From contig JAGGAJ010000003.1 of NCBI GenBank assembly GCA_017889845.1, forward strand, positions 1 through 32,865: a stretch of DNA of 32,865 bases. The letters are read 5' to 3'. The notes under the pieces are model-generated. The model did no database searches. It worked only from the letters and a program-made list of their open reading frames with translations, and had not been told where the DNA came from. The DNA comes from Deltaproteobacteria bacterium (lineage in GTDB: Bacteria; Desulfobacterota; Deferrimicrobia; Deferrimicrobiales; Deferrimicrobiaceae). Shown here piece after piece: positions 26,212 through 32,865 of this stretch; positions within the stretch are counted from its first letter, which is position 1; each line of letters starts with the position of its first letter. The translations under genes were made by a program, and so were the position numbers.

Positions 26212-27479
26212 TACCGTCGCACCTGCCCGTCCCCGAGAGCGATGAACTTCGTCGTGGTCAGCTCGGAGAGGCCCATGGGGCCGAAGGCGTGGATCTTGGT
26301 GGTGCTGATGCCGATCTCCGCTCCCAGCCCAAGCTGGTACCCGTCGTTGAAGCGCGTGGATGCGTTGACCAGCACCAGGGATGAGTCCACCTCCCGGAGG
26401 AAGCGCATCGCCCGCCCGTGGTCGCGGGTGAGGATCGCCTCCGTGTGGAGGGAACCGTACGTCCGGATGTGCTCCATCGCCGCCTCCATCGACGGGACCA
26501 CGCGCACCGCGAGGATGAGGTCGAGGTATTCCGTCCCCCAGTCCTCCTCCTTCGCCGGAACGGCGGACGGGACCCACCGTCGCGTCTCCGGGCAGCCGCG
26601 CAACTCCACTCCCGCCGCGGCGAGGGCTTCCGCCACCTTCGGGAGGAAGGCGGGGGCTGCGCCCTCGTGCACCAGGAGCGTCTCCATCGCGTTGCAGACT
26701 CCGGGGCGCTGGGCCTTCGCGTTGACGCATACCGGGACCGAAAGCGTAATGTCCGCCCCCTCGTCCACGTAGATGTGGCAGACCCCTTTGTAATGCTTGA
26801 TCACCGGGATGCGGGACTTCTCCGCGACGCTTCGGATCAACCCCTCCCCCCCGCGGGGGATGATCAGGTCGACGTGCTCCTCCTGGGTCAGCAACGCGTC
26901 GATCGCCGCCCGGTCCGTTCGGGGGATCAGCGACACCGCGTCCTCCGGCAGGCCCGCGGAGGCCAGGGCATCCCGCAGGATCCCGGCGATGGCGGAGTTG
27001 GACGCGATCGCCTCGGAGCCCCCCCGGAGGACGACGGCGTTGCCGGATTTGACGCACAGGGCCGCCGCGTCGGCCGTCACGTTGGGGCGCGACTCGTAGA
27101 TGATCCCGATCACCCCGAGGGGGATCCGCATCCGGCCGACCAGCAGCCCGTTCGGCCGTCGTTCCATCCGCTCGATCCCTCCCACGGGGTCGGGGAGGGC
27201 GGCCACCTCCTCGATGCCGTCGGCCATCTGCCGGATCACCGCGTCGGTAAGGCGCAGCCGGTCGATCATCGCGCCGGAAAGCCCCCGTGCCGCCCCCGCC
27301 TCCACGTCCCGGCCGTTCTCCGCCTTGAGGAACTCCGCACGGGCGCGCAGCCCCTTCGCCGTCTCCCGCAGGGCGTCGTTCTTCGCCGACGTGCCGGCGC
27401 GGGCCAGGGGCACCGACGCCGCTTTCGCGGCACGGCAGATGCGCTCCACCATCGCTTCCGTCGTCTCGTGCGCGCTCAC
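26211..27479 (-). CDS. proA: Gamma-glutamyl phosphate reductase
   Basis: [98 protein letters not shown]. Confidence 0.97.
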   Translation of the reverse strand: MSAHETTEAMVERICRAAKAASVPLARAGTSAKNDALRETAKGLRARAEFLKAENGRDVEAGAARGLSGAMIDRLRLTDAVIRQMADGIEEVAALPDPVGGIERMERRPNGLLVGRMRIPLGVIGIIYESRPNVTADAAALCVKSGNAVVLRGGSEAIASNSAIAGILRDALASAGLPEDAVSLIPRTDRAAIDALLTQEEHVDLIIPRGGEGLIRSVAEKSRIPVIKHYKGVCHIYVDEGADITLSVPVCVNAKAQRPGVCNAMETLLVHEGAAPAFLPKVAEALAAAGVELRGCPETRRWVPSAVPAKEEDWGTEYLDLILAVRVVPSMEAAMEHIRTYGSLHTEAILTRDHGRAMRFLREVDSSLVLVNASTRFNDGYQLGLGAEIGISTTKIHAFGPMGLSELTTTKFIALGDGQVRR

Positions 27480-28711
27480 CGCGGTCCGCCTCCTTTCCGG
27501 GCTCCGGGGGGCCGGGCCGCCGGGAGGATCGTGAGATCGTCCCGGTGGACCACCTCCGCCGGCGTGTCGGGCCCGAGAAGGGTCCGGATCTCCCCGCTGC
27601 GCTTCCCCTTCCCCCGATCCACCTGTTCGCTGCCCCACCGCGCTATCCCGCGGGCGAAGACGCGCCCGCGCCGATCCGCCACTTCCACCGCGTCGCCCGG
27701 CTGGAAGTCGCCGTTCGTCCCGGTCACTCCCGCCGGGAGGAGGCTCTTGCCCCCCTCCAGGAGCACCTTGCGCGCCCCGTCGTCCACCACGATGGTGCCG
27801 TGTACGTTCCGGGCGTAGGCGATCCACATCTTCCGGCTCGACAGCCGGCCGGTTTTCCTCGGCAGGATCAGTGTACCGGCGTCCTTCCCCGCGAGTACGT
27901 CGAGGACGGACCGGCGGGACAGCCCGGAGGCGATCACCACGGGGATCCCGGAGGCGGAGAGAACCCTCGCCGCGTGGATCTTGGAGGCCATCCCCCCCGT
28001 GCCCGTCGCGGAGGCGCGGCGGCCGACGGCGGCGCGCACCGTTTCGTCGTCGAGGTCCTCCACGAGGGGGATCCGGCGCGCGTCGGGGTGCCGGTGGGGA
28101 TCTTTCGTGCACAGCCCGTCGCTGTCGGTCAGGAGGATCAGGAGATCCGCGCCGATCATCTGGGTGACCAGCGTCGCCAGATGGTCGTTGGCGCCCCCCC
28201 CGCCTCCCTCCAGGCGGATCTCCTCGGTGGCCACCGTGTCGTTCTCGTTGACGATGGGGACGATCCCGCGGGAGAGGAGTGTCTCGAGCGTGTTCCGCGC
28301 GTTGACGTACCGTTCCCGGTTCTCGAAGTCCTCGTGCGTGAGGAGCAGCTGGGCCACGTGGCGCCCCCGCTTCTCGAAGGCGCGCTCGTACGCGCGCATG
28401 AGCGTGGTCTGCCCCACCGCCGCCGCGGCCTGCTTGAGGGCCACCGTCCGCGGCCGCTCCGCCATTCCCAGCTTCTTCCTCCCTGCCGCGATGGCCCCGG
28501 AGGTGACGACGACGAACGAGATCCCCGCTCCGCCGAGAACCCGGGCCAGCTGGGCGGCAAGGGCGCGGATCGTGGATTCCCGGAGGCCCGCGACCGGATC
28601 GGCGACCGTCCCGCTCCCCAGCTTCACCACCACCCGTCGGATCCGGCGGGTCGCGAGGATCGTCCCGCGGTCCGGAACCGCGAGGCCGGGGTGCGCGCGT
28701 TCAGGCGACAT
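27476..28711 (-). CDS. proB: Glutamate 5-kinase with PUA domain
   Basis: [69 protein letters not shown]-terminal PUA region. Confidence 0.96.
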   Translation of the reverse strand: MSPERAHPGLAVPDRGTILATRRIRRVVVKLGSGTVADPVAGLRESTIRALAAQLARVLGGAGISFVVVTSGAIAAGRKKLGMAERPRTVALKQAAAAVGQTTLMRAYERAFEKRGRHVAQLLLTHEDFENRERYVNARNTLETLLSRGIVPIVNENDTVATEEIRLEGGGGGANDHLATLVTQMIGADLLILLTDSDGLCTKDPHRHPDARRIPLVEDLDDETVRAAVGRRASATGTGGMASKIHAARVLSASGIPVVIASGLSRRSVLDVLAGKDAGTLILPRKTGRLSSRKMWIAYARNVHGTIVVDDGARKVLLEGGKSLLPAGVTGTNGDFQPGDAVEVADRRGRVFARGIARWGSEQVDRGKGKRSGEIRTLLGPDTPAEVVHRDDLTILPAARPPGARKGGGPR

Positions 28712-29708
28712 GCGGCTGCCTCCTTCGCAGGTCGACGAGGCCATCGAGCAGCTTCGGAAGGCCTTCCCCGGTGGCCGCGGAGATGTAGTGGGCCGCCCCC
28801 TCGGGGTGGCCGATCGCCCTGCCCGCCCCCTCGGCGTTTTCGCGCGCCCCCGGCAGGTCCATCTTGTTGAAGGCCAGCAGCGTCGGCCGGGCGGAGAGCT
28901 CCGGCCGGAACCGCTCCATCTCGTCCCTGACCGTCCGGTACGCTTCCACGATCCGGTCCGGCTCCTGCCCGGCGTCGAGCACGTGGACCAGCCCCTCCGT
29001 CCGCTCGACGTGCTTGAGGAAGCGGTGTCCCAGCCCGGCCCCCCGGTGGGCCCCCTCGATCAACCCGGGCAGGTCCGCCACGACGAACTCCTCGTCGCGA
29101 TGGCGGACCACCCCCAGAACGGGGGAGAGGGTGGTGAAGGGGTAGTCCGCGATCCTCGGACGCGCACGGGAGATGCGGGAGAGCAGGGTGGATTTCCCCG
29201 CGTTCGGGAGGCCGACCAGCCCGATCTGCGCGATGAGCTTCAGCTCCAGCCGCAGGCATAGCTCCTGTCCCGGCCCCCCGGGTTCCGCCCGGTCGGGAGC
29301 CTGGTTCACGGACGAGGTGAAGGCGGAGTTCCCACGCCCGCCCCGCCCGCCGGGGGCGGCAAGGAATGTCTCCCCCGGGCGGACCAGGTCGGCCAGCGTC
29401 TCGCCCGTCCCGGCGTCGCGGACGATCGTCCCCGGCGGGACGGCGATCCGCAGTTCGGGGGCGCTCTTTCCGTGCATGTTCTTCCCCATGCCGTGCTGGC
29501 CGCGCTTCGCCTTGAAGATGTTCCGGTACCGGAAATCGAGGAGAGTGGACAGGTGGGGGCTCACCTCGAGGAGGACGCAGCCGCCGTTCCCCCCGTCCCC
29601 GCCGTCGGGTCCCCCGCGGGGGACGAACTTCTCCCGGCGGAAGCTGACGCAGCCCCGGCCGCCGTCCCCGGAGCGGACGGTGATCGTGGCTTCGTCGATG
29701 AAGTGCAT
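28701..29708 (-). CDS. obg: GTPase Obg/CgtA
   Basis: MHFIDEATITVRSGDGGRGCVSFRREKFVPRGGPDGGDGG; G1 GLPNAGKSTLL; DLPGLIEGAHRGAGLGHRFLKHVERTEGLVHVLD; NKMD. Confidence 0.97.
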   Translation of the reverse strand: MHFIDEATITVRSGDGGRGCVSFRREKFVPRGGPDGGDGGNGGCVLLEVSPHLSTLLDFRYRNIFKAKRGQHGMGKNMHGKSAPELRIAVPPGTIVRDAGTGETLADLVRPGETFLAAPGGRGGRGNSAFTSSVNQAPDRAEPGGPGQELCLRLELKLIAQIGLVGLPNAGKSTLLSRISRARPRIADYPFTTLSPVLGVVRHRDEEFVVADLPGLIEGAHRGAGLGHRFLKHVERTEGLVHVLDAGQEPDRIVEAYRTVRDEMERFRPELSARPTLLAFNKMDLPGARENAEGAGRAIGHPEGAAHYISAATGEGLPKLLDGLVDLRRRQPHVA

Positions 29709-29721
29709 GAACGGGTAGACG

Positions 29722-29979
29722 TCAGGAGGCGGAGAGGACGGAAACCCTCTTGCGGTCTTTCCCCATGCGGCCGTACTGCACCACCCCGTCGATCAGCGCG
29801 AAGAGGGTGTGGTCCTTCCCCATCCCGACGTTCTCGCCGGGGTGGACCGCGGTCCCCCGCTGGCGGACGAGGATGGATCCTGCGGTGACGGCCTGGCCGC
29901 CGAACCGCTTCACGCCGAGACGCTTGCTTTGGCTGTCCCGGCCGTTTCGGGAGCTGCCTACGCCTTTCTTGTGTGCCAT
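29722..29979 (-). CDS. rpmA: 50S ribosomal protein L27
   Basis: [43 protein letters not shown]. Confidence 0.98.
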   Translation of the reverse strand: MAHKKGVGSSRNGRDSQSKRLGVKRFGGQAVTAGSILVRQRGTAVHPGENVGMGKDHTLFALIDGVVQYGRMGKDRKRVSVLSAS

Positions 29980-30001
29980 GGTGTTTCCCCCTGTTCCCGG
30001 G

Positions 30002-30316
30002 TCACCCGACCCGGATCTCGGTAACGGAGAGGGTCGTGAACGGCTGGCGGTGCCCCTGCTTCCGGGCGTACCCCTTGCGCTTCTTGTACTTGTAGACGAG
30101 GATCTTCTTCGTCTTTCCGTTGCGCACCGCCCTGCACACCACGGCGGCGCCGCTCACCGTGGGGGTTCCGACGGTCGTCCCCTGCTCCGTGGCGACCATC
30201 AGGACGTCGGTGAGTTCGACGGTCGCGCCGGCCTCGACCGGCAACTTCTCCACGTTGATGACGTCGCCGGGGGCGACGCGATGCTGCTTCCCCCCCGTGC
30301 GGACAACGGCGTACAT
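30002..30316 (-). CDS. rplU: 50S ribosomal protein L21
   Basis: [35 protein letters not shown]...[24 protein letters not shown]. Confidence 0.98.
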   Translation of the reverse strand: MYAVVRTGGKQHRVAPGDVINVEKLPVEAGATVELTDVLMVATEQGTTVGTPTVSGAAVVCRAVRNGKTKKILVYKYKKRKGYARKQGHRQPFTTLSVTEIRVG

Positions 30317-30352
30317 GGCATCGCCCTCCATCCGGTTCGATAAGAACAAATT

Positions 30353-30381
30353 ACTATAGGGACAGCGGTTTCCCGTGTCAA
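30353..30381 (-). promoter_or_regulatory. Sigma-70-type promoter for rplU-rpmA-obg-proB-proA-nadD-rsfS run
   Basis: Minus strand TTGACA (plus 30376-30381), 17-bp spacer, TATAGT (plus 30353-30358), about 37 bp upstream of the rplU ATG. Confidence 0.85.
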
Positions 30382-30448
30382 CTGCGAAAACCCCCCGGAC
30401 CTTGGGATATAGTACACCCGGGCCCGCACCGGCGGGCCGGAAAGGGGC

Positions 30449-31444
30449 GTGATGAAGGACGTCGTCATCGTGGGGGGAGGCCCCGCGGGTCTACTCCTGT
30501 CGCTCTGCCTCCAGGAGCACGGCATCGCCTACCGGACGCTGGAGCGGGGGAAGATCGGCCAGACGTGGCGCGACATGCGGCCGGGCCTTGTGCTGCTTTC
30601 GCCCGCCGTCCCCGGCACCGACTGGACCTCCCTGACCCTGCATCACCCCATCTGGGCGCTGCACGGCGTGCGCCGCCCGTTCCCCACCCGCGAGGACTTC
30701 CTCTGCTACGTGGATGCGTTCGCCCGGGAGAACCGGGTCGCCGTGGCGGAGCGGACGCCCGCGACGGCGGCGCGCGTGGTTCCGGGAGGTTTCGCGGTGT
30801 CCACGGGGGAGGGGGAGATCGGGTGCCGCTTCCTCGTGGTCGCGACGGGGGGCACAACGACCCCCCGCTACCCGGAGATCCCGGGGGTGGCCGGGAACCC
30901 GTGCGTCCTCCACTCGAGCGATTTCGTGAACTGCATGGCGTACGACGGGAAGCGGGTGCTGGTGATCGGGGGAGGGAACTCCGCCGCGGAGCTGTGCGTG
31001 GAACTGGCGGGGACCGCGCTGGTGACCCTGTGCACCCGCAGCCCCCTCCGGTACTTCAGCGAAACCGGGGAGCTGGACCACATCCGGGGATCCTCGGAGA
31101 GCGTCCTCAAGGAGCTCATCCGGTTCCGGATCCTCGGCCTCCGGGAGGGGGACCCGGTGGTTTCGGTCAACGACCGCCTCGTGCGGTTCCGGAGCGGGGC
31201 GGAGGAAACCTTCGACTGGATCGTCTGCGGGACGGGGTACCGGCCGTTGTGGCTTCCGGTATCGGGCGGGACGGTGAAGACGGACGCAGAGGGGTTCCCC
31301 GTCATCTCGCGCGTCGGGGAGTCCAGCATTCCCGGCCTGTATTTCTGCGGCTCCCTCGCGATGTTCCACCGCCGCTGCGCCTTCATCCACGGCTTCCGCA
31401 ACTACGTGGAGAAGGTGTTCTGGGACATCGCCGACCGGCTCTAA
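30449..31444 (+). CDS. NAD(P)/FAD-dependent oxidoreductase (flavin monooxygenase / YpdA-like)
   Basis: N-terminal VVIVGGGPAGLLLSLCLQEHG, second dinucleotide fold VLVIGGGNSAAELCVEL, CGTGYRP motif, C-terminal GLYFCGSLA. Confidence 0.85.
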   Translation: MMKDVVIVGGGPAGLLLSLCLQEHGIAYRTLERGKIGQTWRDMRPGLVLLSPAVPGTDWTSLTLHHPIWALHGVRRPFPTREDFLCYVDAFARENRVAVAERTPATAARVVPGGFAVSTGEGEIGCRFLVVATGGTTTPRYPEIPGVAGNPCVLHSSDFVNCMAYDGKRVLVIGGGNSAAELCVELAGTALVTLCTRSPLRYFSETGELDHIRGSSESVLKELIRFRILGLREGDPVVSVNDRLVRFRSGAEETFDWIVCGTGYRPLWLPVSGGTVKTDAEGFPVISRVGESSIPGLYFCGSLAMFHRRCAFIHGFRNYVEKVFWDIADRL

Positions 31445-32865
31445 CCATCCCGATCCTTCCCGTCCCCCGGAAGACGGTACTGCAGGCCTTCCGCCACGTG
31501 CGGGAGGGCCACCCTTCGCTCCCCCGCCAGGTCCGCGATGGTGCGCGCCACGCGGCACGCCTTCCCGATCGCCCTTCCCGAAAGGGACATCCGCTCTGAA
31601 GCCCGCTGGAGGAACGCCCGCGCTTCGGGAGCCAGCTCGCGCAGGAGTTCGGACGTCGAGGCACGGACCGTACCGCTCGACCGTTGCGGACGCCCCGCGT
31701 ACCTCTCCTCCTGGATGGCGCGGCATGCGGCCACCCGGAGGCGCACGGCGAAGGAGCTCTCGCCGGCGTCATTCGTCGACCATGCCTCCGGCGCCACCGA
31801 CGCCACGGAAACGGCAAGGTCGATCCGGTCGAGCAGGGGGCCGGAGAACTTCCGCGTGAAGCGGGTGACGGCATGCGGGGAACACCGGCATACCCGCTTC
31901 GGGTGGCCCGCGTTGCCGCATGGGCAGGGGTTGGTGGCGGCCAGCAGCAGGAAGCGGCAGGGGAACCGGTACCGGTGGCCGGCCCGCGAAACCCGGATTT
32001 CCCCGGCCTCGAGGGGTTGGCGCAGCCCCTCCCGCGCCTCGGGACGGAATTCCGAGAATTCGTCCAGGAAGAGGACCCCGTAGTGCGCGAAGGAGACTTC
32101 TCCCGGCCTGGGCGGGTTTCCGCCCCCCAGAAGACCGGCGGGGGAAATCGAGGAGTGCGGGGCGCGGAAGGGGCGGCGGAGCAGGGGAGAGGGCCACGGT
32201 GGCTCGCCGGCGGCGCTGTACACCCGCGTCGTCTCCAGCGCCTCGGAAGGGGAGAGGTCGGGGAGGATTCCCGGCAGCCGCTCCGCGAGCATCGTCTTCC
32301 CGCATCCGGGGGGGCCGACCAGGAGCATCGCGTGGGAACCGGCCGCGGCGATCTCGAGGGCCCTGCGCGCCACCGGTTGTCCCGCCACGTCCAGGAGGTC
32401 CGGCTCCCGGCGGGGCTCCGTGCCGCCCCGGGCCGGGGGGGGATCGGGGGGAGCGACCGGGTCCCGGGGCGCATCGCCGGAGAGGACCGCGGCCGCTTCC
32501 CGCAGCGTTCGGACCGCCGCGACGCGCACTCCCGGGACGAGCCGCGCCTCTTCTCCGTTCGCGGCGGGGGTGATGACCCCGGGGACACGTCGCTCCCGGG
32601 CGAGGAGGGCCTGGGAGAGCGAGCCGCGGACCGGGCGCACGGTGCCGTCCAGCGACAGCTCGCCGGCGATCACCCATTTTTCCAGGGCCTCCCCCGGAAG
32701 GACCCCCTCCGCGCACAGGACCGAGAGCGCGATCGGAAGGTCGAACAGGGAGCCGTCCTTCCGGAGATCCGCGGGCGCCAGGTTGATGGTGACCTTCCTC
32801 CCGGGGAAGGGGAGCCCCGAATTCCGGACCGCCGTCCGGATCCGGTCGCCGCTTTCCCGGACGGC
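31441..32865 (-). CDS. comM: YifB/ComM family Mg chelatase-like AAA ATPase (5' end truncated by window edge)
   Basis: Frame is open to 32865 (AVRESGDRIRTAVRNSGLPFPGRKVTINLAPADLRKDGSLFDLPIALSVL); Walker A GPPGCGKTML; RPFRAPHSSIS; GVLFLDEFSEF; ATNPCPCGN; C-terminal domain. Confidence 0.95.
   Translation of the reverse strand, partial: AVRESGDRIRTAVRNSGLPFPGRKVTINLAPADLRKDGSLFDLPIALSVLCAEGVLPGEALEKWVIAGELSLDGTVRPVRGSLSQALLARERRVPGVITPAANGEEARLVPGVRVAAVRTLREAAAVLSGDAPRDPVAPPDPPPARGGTEPRREPDLLDVAGQPVARRALEIAAAGSHAMLLVGPPGCGKTMLAERLPGILPDLSPSEALETTRVYSAAGEPPWPSPLLRRPFRAPHSSISPAGLLGGGNPPRPGEVSFAHYGVLFLDEFSEFRPEAREGLRQPLEAGEIRVSRAGHRYRFPCRFLLLAATNPCPCGNAGHPKRVCRCSPHAVTRFTRKFSGPLLDRIDLAVSVASVAPEAWSTNDAGESSFAVRLRVAACRAIQEERYAGRPQRSSGTVRASTSELLRELAPEARAFLQRASERMSLSGRAIGKACRVARTIADLAGERRVALPHVAEGLQYRLPGDGKDRDG

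Noticed and set aside
30421-30438. GGCCCGC-ACCG-GCGGGCC hairpin in the flavoprotein leader
   Set aside because: A 7-bp GC hairpin is easily expected in this composition and there is no accompanying T-run or known motif; not enough to call a regulatory element.

Overview
The window is a high-GC bacterial chromosome segment, probably a deltaproteobacterial/Desulfobacterota-like lineage given the Geobacter-type multiheme cytochrome architecture. Most of it is ordinary, densely packed housekeeping DNA. Order along the + coordinate: 3' end of monomeric icd; a small TM protein and a large multiheme c-type cytochrome lipoprotein (-); tRNA-Leu(CAA) (-); CvpA-like; thiC (-) with an upstream TPP riboswitch; alr-mlaE-mlaF-mlaD; purH-purD-purE-tsaC/Sua5-DUF1015-trmN6-like; dciA and a small membrane protein (-); DUF3343; MltD-like LysM lytic transglycosylase; TIGR01977-like cysteine desulfurase; a (-) run rfaE2 / nitrilase / comF / LapA-LapB-like fusion / rsfS / nadD / proA / proB / obg / rpmA / rplU; flavoprotein; comM/yifB (-, truncated at the right edge). 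I see no CRISPR array, transposase, prophage or obvious defence system. Observations most worth following up: an MlaD with a long helical stalk and a predicted C-terminal beta-barrel-like region (possible trans-envelope bridge); an apparent LapA-LapB fusion; two conserved genes (rsfS and the cysteine desulfurase) whose frames contain no ATG/GTG/TTG before the conserved N-terminus; two TATAAT-N7-ATG junctions suggesting leaderless mRNAs; three convergent gene pairs that overlap at their stop codons; a DUF3343/cysteine desulfurase neighbourhood suggesting Se/S trafficking; and a modular cytochrome with non-canonical CX4-9CH motifs. All calls come from reading sequence and translations by eye; no searches were run.
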